A stretch of 47,490 nt of DNA, from the NCBI GenBank assembly GCA_910579275.1, contig CAJTTO010000033.1:1-47490 (forward strand). Direction: 5' to 3'. Under the pieces are notes generated by a model, which saw nothing but the letters and a program-made list of their open reading frames with translations, ran no database searches and had not been told where the DNA came from. The stretch is from an uncultured Lachnospiraceae bacterium (GTDB lineage Bacteria; Bacillota; Clostridia; Lachnospirales; Lachnospiraceae). The translations under genes were made by a program, and so were the position numbers. Below, in pieces: positions 33,845 through 41,384 of the stretch. Position 1 is the first letter of the stretch. Each line of letters begins with the position of its first letter.

Positions 33845-34849
33845 TTATCCCATCCAGAATTTCGGTACATACAGCTCATTGTACAGCGCGATGGCAAACC
33901 TGTCCGTCATGGAGCTTATGTAATCGCACACAACCTTTTCCCGCGGCTCCCCGCTAAGCCCCAGCTCCACGAAAAATTTAGGCAGCTCCTCTGTATGCCG
34001 CATGTAGTACTCGTAAAGTGTCTTAACCAGCGAAACAGCCTTGTTTTCCTCACATTTGGCAACGGGATTGCTGTACACCTTATCGTACATGAAATGGCGC
34101 AAATCACGCATGGCAAGCTCCACGTCATCCGACATGCGCACGTCATCCGTGCCCTTGCTCTGCGTCACGATATCATGGATGAAATTATTAAGCCGCTCCC
34201 GTGGCGAATAGCCGACCACCTCGCCTATTTCCCGCGGTATGTCCCGCTCCTTGAGGATTCCTGCCCTGACTGCATCATCCATATCATGATAAGTATATGC
34301 AATCTTGTCTGAAAAACGTACCACTTTTCCCTCAAGGGTCGCCGGCATGCTTGAAGTCTGGTGGTTTTTCATTCCGTCGCGCACTTCCCACGTAAGGTTC
34401 AGGCCTTCTCCGTCCTTCTCAAGTATCTCCACTGTGCGCACACTCTGCTCATTGTGCTTAAAACCGTAGGGGCAGATATCGTTGAGTGCCCGCTCTCCGG
34501 CATGGCCAAACGGCGTATGCCCGAGATCATGCCCAAGCGCTATCGCCTCCACCAGTTCTTCGTTTAACTGCAGTGCCCTCGCAATTGTCCGTGCATTCTG
34601 TGACACTTCCAGCGTATGTGTGAGCCTTGTCCGATAGTGGTCGCTCTCCGGCGACAAAAAAACCTGCGTCTTATCCTTAAGCCGCCGGAACGATTTTGAA
34701 TGCAGTATCCGGTCTCTGTCTCTCTGAAAAACAGGCCTGATATCACACTGCTCCTCCTGCCTGTCCCTGCCCTTGGACAAGGCGCTCTGTGTGGCGAACG
34801 GACTTAAATACTCGCTTTCCCACTGTTCAAGATTTTCGCGTATTGTCAT
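33845..34849 (-). CDS. dgt: dGTPase-like HD-domain phosphohydrolase
   Basis: The 334-residue protein has the RRLKDKTQVF motif, the HD-site HTLEVSQ and the signature HDLGHTPFGHAGE (about 100-113) of deoxyguanosinetriphosphate triphosphohydrolase-like proteins, which cut dNTPs to nucleosides and triphosphate. ATG 34849 has GGGGGA upstream; a longer frame lacks a site. It heads the dnaG-rpoD cluster, 54 nt before dnaG. Confidence 0.92.
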   Translation of the reverse strand: MTIRENLEQWESEYLSPFATQSALSKGRDRQEEQCDIRPVFQRDRDRILHSKSFRRLKDKTQVFLSPESDHYRTRLTHTLEVSQNARTIARALQLNEELVEAIALGHDLGHTPFGHAGERALNDICPYGFKHNEQSVRTVEILEKDGEGLNLTWEVRDGMKNHQTSSMPATLEGKVVRFSDKIAYTYHDMDDAVRAGILKERDIPREIGEVVGYSPRERLNNFIHDIVTQSKGTDDVRMSDDVELAMRDLRHFMYDKVYSNPVAKCEENKAVSLVKTLYEYYMRHTEELPKFFVELGLSGEPREKVVCDYISSMTDRFAIALYNELYVPKFWMG

Positions 34850-34940
34850 AACAATCCCCCATAGAGTTGTTTTGCTTTTCCTATTTCCATATATAATATA
34901 TTCCACACAGATTTCGGAATTCCTTTTTTTATCTATAATT

Positions 34941-35786
34941 CTACAAATTTTTATCGAACGCTATCTCTACATAGTCTCCCATTGCGTGCTCCGCTTCTAT
35001 AAAAAGAATCAGGTGGTTATCCCTGACCGCAGAATATCCTGCCGGAATCAAACCCAAATTCTCAAAATCAATGTCGAAATCCAAAAGTGTCATGGCATAA
35101 TCCGTCACTGAACCATTATTTAAAAAAGCCGAAAAATCCGCCATGTCAACGCCGTCGTTCTCCACGGAATATCCGTCGGCAAGCTCAAGGCAGCGCACCA
35201 CATCCGCAATGTCCGAATAATCCTTTAAACGGATGCTTTTTCCGGTGCGCAGTTCTATGTTGAGGGTCTTTACAACGTTGTTTGGATGCGCGCTGTTCTC
35301 ATAATACTCCGTCCCCCGAAAAATGAAGGAAACCATACCGCTGCCTTTGGATGCAGTTTCATACCGCATCTCATAAGAACTAAGATTTTCCGTGACAATG
35401 CTGCCCGTCACTGCTTTTTTTATATTTTCGTTGATTTGATTCTGGACTTCCCCGTCCGCCATGCCGGCAAGCTGTGGATATTCCACGCTGACTTTATCTT
35501 CTTCATACACGGAAGTCTCTATACTATAAACAACATCCTGTCCATCTGCAATACGGTCTGCAAAGGGCGTAATCTCTGTTTCTTCCTCGGTCACTGATTC
35601 CGCCTGCTCCGTATGCTCTTCCTGAACCGTGCTCTGTTCATCACGCACAATTACCTGCGTAGGTTCCGGAAGAATATCGTCAAAGCTCAGCGTAAGCGGA
35701 GGCTCCGGCTCTCTGCTGTTTCCGCAGCCGGCTGCCATCAGCCCAATCATCACCATCATACCAAGATATTTCATGTATTTTTTCAT
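34941..35786 (-). CDS. DUF3298/RsiV-like lipoprotein
   Basis: The 281-residue protein has a signal peptide with lipobox LMAAGC (Cys about residue 21), a Glu/Thr-rich linker (about 25-75), and a C-terminal domain with paired motifs (…YPQLAG…VQNQINENIKKAV… and …NIELRTGKSIRLKDYSD…) typical of DUF4163/DUF3298, found in RsiV and PdaC. It is expected on the outer face of the membrane. Function is unknown here: no sigma factor or deacetylase is adjacent. Confidence 0.85.
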   Translation of the reverse strand: MKKYMKYLGMMVMIGLMAAGCGNSREPEPPLTLSFDDILPEPTQVIVRDEQSTVQEEHTEQAESVTEEETEITPFADRIADGQDVVYSIETSVYEEDKVSVEYPQLAGMADGEVQNQINENIKKAVTGSIVTENLSSYEMRYETASKGSGMVSFIFRGTEYYENSAHPNNVVKTLNIELRTGKSIRLKDYSDIADVVRCLELADGYSVENDGVDMADFSAFLNNGSVTDYAMTLLDFDIDFENLGLIPAGYSAVRDNHLILFIEAEHAMGDYVEIAFDKNL

Positions 35787-35823
35787 CCTTCTGTCCTCCC
35801 TTTTGCGCAGCTACAATCGCACG

Positions 35824-35850
35824 CATAAAGGGGCAGAATGCCCTGCCCCT
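35824..35850 (-). terminator. Terminator of MFS gene
   Basis: AGGGGCAG (35829-35836) pairs with CTGCCCCT (35843-35850), 6 nt past the MFS stop codon. On the minus strand it is followed by only TTTATG, so it is a modest terminator. Confidence 0.55.
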
Positions 35851-35855
35851 ATTGA

Positions 35856-37133
35856 TCAATTCAGTTTCTTTATTTCCCGATTGAAACAAGATACCACACT
35901 TACTGTAAACCCACATATTCCGGTACACAAAAACATCGCCGCCATACCGCTTCCAGCGCGGTTCCCAACGATTGTTCCCAGCATCCCTGCAAATTCGCTG
36001 CCTGAAACCATAAAAGGCTCAAAGACATAATCTGCCAGACAGCCGCCCAGAATAATGCCAAATGGTATCGTGCTGTACTGGATGGCATTCCTGACCGCAA
36101 ATACCCTCCCCTGCATGGCAGCAGGAATCTTACGGTACAATATCGTATTTTGGTTCGCCATAATAAAGGGAATCGGCAGACTGGCAGCAAGCGCAGCAGC
36201 CGACCACCAGAATGCATTTTTCCCAACTGCCATCAGCAAGTCCCCGAACAAAAAGGACAATGCCGCCGATATATAAATTGCTGCCGACTTATGGCGGCTC
36301 TCTTTTTTTACGGAAACAATGATTCCCCCTGCAATCCCTCCTGCCCCCATGCAGGCATTCACAATCCCAAGCACAATACTGTCCCCGGAACTCCTTGACA
36401 AAATCATGGGTGAGAGAATATTTTCATAGGTCAGCCGTGAAAAAAAGTTTATCAGCGCCATTGTCAGCATCATATAGAGTATGCCTTTTTCGTCTTTCAG
36501 AAACGCAAATCCCTCCGATAGCCCGGCAAACGGTGAACGGTATGTTTTTTTCTGCACCTGTTCCGGAATGGCGATAAAGAACAGCAGCACGCAGAAAGCA
36601 AACGCAAAGCTTGCCAGATCGATTAGCAGGATAAGCGGGAGTCCGCCAGCCGCAAACAGAAAAGCTGCCAGCATGGGGCTGAATACCACAATCAAGTTAT
36701 TGGAAAAGGCGTTCATGCCGCTCACATTTGAAATCTTCTCCTTCGGCACAAGCCGTCCTGTCGCTACTGCGGATGCAGGCTGCTGGAAAGCGTTCGTTAT
36801 GCCGATTATTCCATTTATGACATAGATATTCCAGACTGCAAGCCGCCCCATAAGCAGGGACACCAAAATAGCCAGTGAGCCAAACGCCGCAATGCTATCC
36901 GACACCAGCATGATTGATTTCTTATTATGCCTGTCTACGAAAACGCCTGCAAACAGGCTCAAAATGACATACGGCACATAATTGCAAAATGACATCATCG
37001 AAACGGACATGGCTGAATTGCTCTGTCCATATGCCCATAAAACAAGCGCAAACCCAGTCATGGAGCTGCCAAGTCCTGACACGCTCTGGCTGAGCCACAA
37101 AATAATATACTTCTTGAGTGTTTTTTCTTCCAT
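35856..37133 (-). CDS. MFS transporter, Mef-type drug efflux family
   Basis: The 425-residue protein has about 12 hydrophobic segments, with the MFS loop motif GVFVDRHNKKS (about 62-72) between helices 2 and 3 and a second half starting near residue 215. The overall pattern is that of the MefA/macrolide-efflux-like group of small-solute exporters, but the substrate cannot be read from the sequence. GGAG lies 8 nt before the ATG. A long leader with a strong promoter, a well-placed leader ORF and two competing hairpins precedes it, as for antibiotic-induced resistance genes. It marks the start of the accessory region. Confidence 0.85.
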   Translation of the reverse strand: MEEKTLKKYIILWLSQSVSGLGSSMTGFALVLWAYGQSNSAMSVSMMSFCNYVPYVILSLFAGVFVDRHNKKSIMLVSDSIAAFGSLAILVSLLMGRLAVWNIYVINGIIGITNAFQQPASAVATGRLVPKEKISNVSGMNAFSNNLIVVFSPMLAAFLFAAGGLPLILLIDLASFAFAFCVLLFFIAIPEQVQKKTYRSPFAGLSEGFAFLKDEKGILYMMLTMALINFFSRLTYENILSPMILSRSSGDSIVLGIVNACMGAGGIAGGIIVSVKKESRHKSAAIYISAALSFLFGDLLMAVGKNAFWWSAAALAASLPIPFIMANQNTILYRKIPAAMQGRVFAVRNAIQYSTIPFGIILGGCLADYVFEPFMVSGSEFAGMLGTIVGNRAGSGMAAMFLCTGICGFTVSVVSCFNREIKKLN

Positions 37134-37169
37134 TGAATTTTCTCCATTCTATTCTTAATTTCTTTGAAT

Positions 37170-37247
37170 AAAAAAGTACAAAATCCAATGTGGACGATTG
37201 TTTTACCTCTGCACAAATTTCGTCCAGTCACCAGACTTTGTACAGAG
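37170..37247 (-). promoter_or_regulatory. Attenuator with competing antiterminator before MFS gene
   Basis: In the minus-strand RNA, a terminator forms from 37243-37221 and 37196-37176: 15 bp (some G-U), a 2-nt bulge, then 6 bp, closing a 24-nt loop, and it ends with U6 (37175-37170). A second hairpin pairs CUCUGUACAAA (37247-37237) with UUUGUGCAGAG (37217-37207), 11 of 11 bp with one G-U. Both use GUACAAA (37243-37237), so they exclude each other. The second arm of the antiterminator is in the terminator loop. Confidence 0.75.
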
Positions 37248-37283
37248 TTGTTCTTTTAGGTTAATCACCAAATGGCAAAGCAT
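37203..37283 (-). CDS. Putative 26-residue leader peptide of MFS gene
   Basis: ATG 37283 is preceded by GGGGAGG at 7 nt, one of the best ribosome sites in the window. The 26-codon ORF begins MLCHLVINLK and ends DWTKFVQR before TAA at 37205-37203. Its codons 13-26 span both arms of the antiterminator and the 5' arm of the terminator, so ribosome position would decide the RNA fold. No Arg/Lys-X-Arg/Lys macrolide-stall motif is visible. The peptide is not known to me. Confidence 0.65.
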   Translation of the reverse strand: MLCHLVINLKEQLCTKSGDWTKFVQR

Positions 37284-37317
37284 TTTTCCACCTCCCCATC
37301 TTGTCTTTTACGCAAGT

Positions 37318-37346
37318 AGTATAGCATGGACAGACTTTTTTGTCAA
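37318..37346 (-). promoter_or_regulatory. Promoter of the leader-MFS transcript
   Basis: On the minus strand, TTGACA (37346-37341), a 17-nt spacer and TATACT (37323-37318) give a near-perfect sigma-A promoter. Transcription would start near 37311, giving a 178-nt leader before the MFS ATG. Confidence 0.85.
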
Positions 37347-37461
37347 TTTACTGGTCAGCCTTACCATTGCGCAGGCGCAGTGGCGGGTACGTAATGGGCT
37401 GGATACAATTTTATTTTCAGAATAGCTTACAAAAATCTCTTTAGTGCCCTATCCGACCTCG

Positions 37462-37806
37462 CTAAACCCCAAAATGTATCATAAATTTGTTCCTGCTAAT
37501 TGCATCCTGTATTTTATCTGCCAAATCCCTCAGGTGAACATCCTCATTGATTCGTTTGTCAGATAACACAATCTCTTGAAAACCGGGTAATGAATCAGGT
37601 GGTATTATGGTGATTCCCCACCTCGCAAGCCCAAGTTCCGGACGGTCAAGACTGTGAAAATATGTCTTTAATAAAACCAGCTTATCCCACCAGTCATCTA
37701 TGTAAATATCATCATCAATATACACACATTGATATTTCTCCGGATCATAGGAATACTCCTTTGTTTCCCCTATATCCTCAATTACCCCAAATTCTGTCTT
37801 AATCAT
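37462..37806 (-). CDS. Small acidic protein, immunity-like
   Basis: The 114-residue acidic protein has no signal or membrane segment. Features include YIDDDIYIDDWWDKL, the conserved-looking YFHSLDRPELGLARWGITIIPP, and C-terminal NKFMIHFGV. This pattern resembles small immunity proteins that follow polymorphic toxin genes; I cannot name the family with certainty. Its ATG overlaps the TAA of a short upstream coding remnant (ATGATTAA), as in coupled toxin-immunity pairs. No complete toxin is present. Confidence 0.65.
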   Translation of the reverse strand: MIKTEFGVIEDIGETKEYSYDPEKYQCVYIDDDIYIDDWWDKLVLLKTYFHSLDRPELGLARWGITIIPPDSLPGFQEIVLSDKRINEDVHLRDLADKIQDAISRNKFMIHFGV

Positions 37807-37894
37807 TTTCTATCACATACTCCTTATATCCTACAACAGCAATACCGTTTCTGCCATCACTTAATTTATCGGCAGCTTTTCTGTTATTTAGAGA
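37799..37894 (-). pseudogene. C-terminal remnant of an upstream coupled gene
   Basis: A 31-codon open segment ending AVVGYKEYVIEND-stop has codon use like a real gene and overlaps the start of the immunity-like gene. Upstream it merges into unrelated sequence at about 37895. It is probably the last part of a deleted gene, perhaps a toxin. Inference. Confidence 0.4.
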
Positions 37895-37955
37895 TGCAGA
37901 GAACAAAAGGCATATAAAACGAAACGCAAAAATGCAAGGAAGAAATTCCAAAAGC

Positions 37956-38105
37956 CTATGCAGCATGAAGATTGCCATGTTTTAAGTTCAAAACAATATC
38001 CGCCTGTGCTGCCAGTTCAATTGAATGGGTTACAACAATCACGCATTTATTCAGTTCATGCGCGCTTTCTTTCAATATGTCCGTGATTTCGCCCGCCGGA
38101 CAGTT
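37956..38105 (-). pseudogene. C-terminal remnant of ABC transporter ATPase
   Basis: A 49-codon open segment includes AGEITDILKESAHELNKC, then VIVVTHSIELAAQADIVLNLKHG and a stop. This is the end of an ABC ATPase of the LolD/MacB kind: the H-loop His is in VVTHS, and the segment before it is the usual helix after Walker B. Walker A, the signature and Walker B are gone, and an in-frame stop lies just upstream. It lies downstream of a small membrane protein on the same strand, possibly the former partner. The remaining interval 37895-37955 holds nothing recognisable. Confidence 0.7.
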
Positions 38106-38140
38106 TCATCACAAATGTGCTTCCATAGGGCTACCTATTT

Positions 38141-38491
38141 TTATTTCCTTTGTGCCCTCTTTCTAATAAACATGGAAATCAGCATGGCCACTATTGCCAA
38201 AACAAGATAGACCACCGCATACAGGATAAATGCCGTTTCTCCCATATCAAAGAATATCCATGTACCTATCAGAAACAGCATTGCTGAAATAATCGGAAGG
38301 CTCCATAAATGCCGGATATTTTTTCCCGTAAAAACACCGATTATCACAGAATACAATGGATTGACTGAAAAAAACAGAAACAAGCAGGCAGCCATTCCCA
38401 CATCGCCTTTTACAAAAGTAACCGCAAGCCACGGGAACATCAGCATAACAACCGTTGAAACTACAATCCCCAAAATAATGTTTTTTTTCAT
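38141..38491 (-). CDS. Small membrane protein, four TM segments
   Basis: The 116-residue protein has four hydrophobic segments (about 4-27, 32-52, 62-82, 88-108), a signal-like N-terminus and a basic C-terminus (FIRKRAQRK). I do not recognise the family. It stands directly upstream of an ABC ATPase remnant and downstream of the ybhB-like gene by 39 nt, all on one strand. Confidence 0.7.
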   Translation of the reverse strand: MKKNIILGIVVSTVVMLMFPWLAVTFVKGDVGMAACLFLFFSVNPLYSVIIGVFTGKNIRHLWSLPIISAMLFLIGTWIFFDMGETAFILYAVVYLVLAIVAMLISMFIRKRAQRK

Positions 38492-38530
38492 GATTATGTT
38501 TCTTCCAAAATAGTTTTTTGAAGATATTTC

Positions 38531-39010
38531 TTACTCATACTCACCAATCATACTTCCTTTTTGGATGATATGCTTTTCTGCCTTTTTCAGAAAATTTCTT
38601 TTCATGGAGTTGGTGCTTATGTTTATTTCACAGTCCAAGGAATAGACTGTAAAACGGTAAGTATGTTTCTTCCCTTTCGGAGGCTTCGGCCCCGCATAGC
38701 GGTGCAGGCCATACCCTACCCCCTGAAGGGCATTCCCTAATGCAGGAACAGTCTTACCAGCAGGAATATTTTTCCTTATTCTGTCAGCGGCAGGAATATT
38801 CCAGATAATCCAATGTGTAAAGTCTTTAATCGGGTGTGATAAATCTTCCAATGTAACAGCGAGGGTCTTCGCATTCGGTGATAGGTTCTTAATTACAAAC
38901 TCTGGTGATATGTCCTGCCCCCGCCCGGTATATTCAATGGGAAATCTGCATCCGTTATCCATGCCGGTACACTCAAATTCTAAAACAGTATTATTCATAA
39001 TTTTCTCCAT
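38531..39010 (-). CDS. YbhB/YbcL family (Raf kinase inhibitor-like) protein
   Basis: The 159-residue phosphatidylethanolamine-binding-protein family member has the signature FTHWIIWNIPA (about residue 65) and a GYGLHRYAGPKPPKGKKHTYRFTVYSLD stretch (the GP.P..G.H.Y.F motif, shown in part here as YAGPKPPKGKKHTY). The family binds small anionic ligands; the bacterial role is unclear. GGGGGG lies 7 nt before the ATG. The 180-nt gap to the AAA gene holds no other feature I can support. Confidence 0.9.
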   Translation of the reverse strand: MEKIMNNTVLEFECTGMDNGCRFPIEYTGRGQDISPEFVIKNLSPNAKTLAVTLEDLSHPIKDFTHWIIWNIPAADRIRKNIPAGKTVPALGNALQGVGYGLHRYAGPKPPKGKKHTYRFTVYSLDCEINISTNSMKRNFLKKAEKHIIQKGSMIGEYE

Positions 39011-39192
39011 CTCCTGTCCCCCCTTCCTTCTTCTCTTTTGGTTGAGAAACCCATTGAAACCAAAACATTTCTGGAAATTGGAAGATACTTTACGGTCAAT
39101 AATACAAACGAAATCGGAGCAAATTTCAAGAATACATTGGAAAATACCATAATATATATTGTAATTTGGATGTGGTGCCAGTTATTATTATT

Positions 39193-40908
39193 TTATTCGG
39201 AAATTACCTTGCAGCGTCTTTTATAACACGCGATTCCATATTTGCGGATTGTTGTCATACCGTCATCAACCAATTTTTCCCCATAATTCCGGTCATTGAT
39301 CTGCTTCAGTGCCTCCCGGCAGGCGGTGTCAAATGACGCATTCTCCGCATATTTTAATTCAATGACAATACCTGTTTCCTGATCCTCGATTTCTATACTG
39401 ATGTCACTGTAACCCTCACCGGACTCGGCGTTTGACTGAACATCCCATCCGTCCATGTTTCCAAAAAGGCCGAGTAAGATACCATGATAAAAATTCTCCT
39501 TCATTTCTTTTCTGACATTTGTGTCACGAATGCTGATTGTCTTTTTCAGGTAAGCATTGAATCCCTCCTCGATGGCGGCCGTGTCATTTTCCAGGAAGGC
39601 CCTGCAAAAATCCTCCAGTTTTTCCATGTTTTTTTCGGTTTCCCACTTGAACCATTCGCGGATTTGCCGGATAAAAATCCACTGTATTTCCCTGTTTGGA
39701 ATGACAAGTTCTGTCAGTTCCCCAGTCTGCACATTGCGCTGTGTCAGATACCCAGTTGTAAAGAGGATACTCCACAGGTTATCCGAATCGGAGTCAAGAT
39801 CCCTGTAGTTCAGTTCCTGACGGATTATTTTTTTAATGCTGCTTCCGTTAATCAGTTGTTCGATATCGTTTCTGTCAGATGTTTTCGCTCTGCTTAAAAA
39901 CCTCCTGATAATGTCATTGCTGCTCGTGTTTACCCAGTAATTCTGTGGTTCCGCGGACGGTTCCATTCTTAGGGCATGGCAGTAGCTGACTACATCCCAC
40001 GGACAGTAAACCTCCAATTTTCCAAAACGATATCCGTCATACCATTTCTTTATGGCATCGTATTTTTCCATGAATCCATAATATTTCAGCAGATTTTGAA
40101 CTTCCTGGTCTAAAAATCCAAAATATTCATTATACTGCACATCTTTTACTGTATATACGTTAAAATTATTCAGTCCGGTAAAGATACTTTCCTTTGATAT
40201 CCTCAGGCACCCTGTCAGAACCGCAAATTTCAGACTGTCGTTTGTCTTAAATGCATTTCTAAACAGGATTCTGACCAGCTCCACCATGGAATCATAATAC
40301 CCTGACTGATATGCCTTATCAAGAGGCACATCATATTCATCAATCAGCATGATGACATCCTGTCCATAATGCTTCTGTAAAAGCTGTGACAGTGTTTGCA
40401 GGCTGTCCTTTAATAGTTCGTCAGACATGGTAAATGCGCCCGTTTTATCCATAGAGACAAGTGCCTCATACTGACTGCGTTCGGCGTCATCAATCCTGTC
40501 GCTTTCCAGCAGGAACCGAAACCGCATTGCCTCTTTCCCTATAATTCTTCGCAGCATTACTTTTGCATCTTCAAAGTTTTCTCCAGTCGCCCCTTTTAAG
40601 GTAATTGAAATCACCGGAAATTTTCCCATGTATTCTTCACACAGCTCTTTTTCCTTTGAAATCTCAAGCCCGTCAAAAAGCGTGCCGTTGTTAAACGGCA
40701 TGACGTCACGGCCTGTTTCGAAAAAATATTTCAGCATACTCATGTTCAGGGTTTTTCCAAACCGCCTCGGACGTGTAAACAGGTTCACTTTTCCCGGATT
40801 CTCCAGCAGTGTTTTAATCAGTCCGGTCTTATCGATATAGTAGAATCCCCCTGTACGTATTTCTCTAAAATTCTCAATCCCCATGGGGAGCTTTGTCTGC
40901 ATTGCCAT
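39193..40908 (-). CDS. AAA-ATPase-like / PD-(D/E)XK nuclease superfamily protein
   Basis: The 571-residue protein opens with LPMGIENFREIRTGGFYYID and a P-loop region RPRRFGKTLNMSML (about residue 50), the hallmarks of the AAA-ATPase_like family (PF09820 type). A helical middle follows, and at about residue 500-560 there is a PD-(D/E)XK-like core (…DISIEIEDQETGIVIELKYA…) with the acidic-ELK signature. Many Lachnospiraceae and Bacteroidales genomes carry several copies. Function is unproven; a defence or mobile-element role is often assumed. ATG 40908 is preceded by AAAGGA at 8 nt; the longer frame is rejected. Confidence 0.88.
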   Translation of the reverse strand: MAMQTKLPMGIENFREIRTGGFYYIDKTGLIKTLLENPGKVNLFTRPRRFGKTLNMSMLKYFFETGRDVMPFNNGTLFDGLEISKEKELCEEYMGKFPVISITLKGATGENFEDAKVMLRRIIGKEAMRFRFLLESDRIDDAERSQYEALVSMDKTGAFTMSDELLKDSLQTLSQLLQKHYGQDVIMLIDEYDVPLDKAYQSGYYDSMVELVRILFRNAFKTNDSLKFAVLTGCLRISKESIFTGLNNFNVYTVKDVQYNEYFGFLDQEVQNLLKYYGFMEKYDAIKKWYDGYRFGKLEVYCPWDVVSYCHALRMEPSAEPQNYWVNTSSNDIIRRFLSRAKTSDRNDIEQLINGSSIKKIIRQELNYRDLDSDSDNLWSILFTTGYLTQRNVQTGELTELVIPNREIQWIFIRQIREWFKWETEKNMEKLEDFCRAFLENDTAAIEEGFNAYLKKTISIRDTNVRKEMKENFYHGILLGLFGNMDGWDVQSNAESGEGYSDISIEIEDQETGIVIELKYAENASFDTACREALKQINDRNYGEKLVDDGMTTIRKYGIACYKRRCKVISE

Positions 40909-41092
40909 AACACATCCTTTCCGATGAAAAAATATTTGTTCAGAACACTTCACGTTCGTGCGAAATATTCTTATTCCTTCCATATTAAAATGCTGTTTAT
41001 CATATCTTTCGTTGCTAATAGTATATCATACATTTTTAAAGAAAACATATATTATTTTCATAGTCTTTTATCCTACTTTTAAAAAATTCCGC

Positions 41093-41121
41093 AAAAAAAC
41101 CACCCCTTTTATGGAGTGGTT
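41093..41121 (-). terminator. Strong intrinsic terminator without an intact gene upstream
   Basis: On the minus strand AACCACTCC pairs with GGGGTGGTT (9 bp, one G-U) and is followed by five further T (41097-41093). The only upstream gene on this strand is the broken GNAT gene ending at 41385, so it is probably that gene's old terminator, now separated from it by the repeat at 41234-41370. Confidence 0.7.
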
Positions 41122-41233
41122 GCTGCTGCTGAAATCGGACTTGATTATGTGATAAATTACGATAGTATGAGCAGACCTTTTTTGCACCGCCCGTGATTGT
41201 CAATTATTTTTATCACAGCGAAATCAGAAAATG

Positions 41234-41370
41234 GTAACAGTTCAGCCTTCGGCTTCCTGTTACAGGCATCAAGCCATGCAAAACCACTTCGTGGTGGCTT
41301 GATGCATCTCTACCTATATGTTATTTCACGGACTTTGCAGCCAGTGCAAAGTCCTGGGCTGAACTGTTAC
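41234..41370. repeat. Structured repeat with outer 14-bp inverted ends and two inner hairpins
   Basis: GTAACAGTTCAGCC (41234-41247) and GGCTGAACTGTTAC (41357-41370) are perfect inverted ends. Inside lie GCATCAAGCC/GGCTTGATGC (41266-41275/41296-41305) with an inner CCAC/GTGG, and GGACTTTGC/GCAAAGTCC (41330-41338/41346-41354). The left end can also pair locally with CTGTTAC (41257-41263), closing a UUCG-like tip. The whole can fold as a three-way cloverleaf on either strand. It carries no ORF. A degraded relative is at 23984. It is probably a small mobile or REP-like element. Confidence 0.65.
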
Positions 41371-41384
41371 AGAAAATGTGCTTG

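Noticed and set aside
39021..39190. Plus-strand frame of about 60 codons between the YbhB and AAA genes
   Set aside because: No ribosome site, no recognised domain, and AT-rich composition as expected for intergenic DNA.
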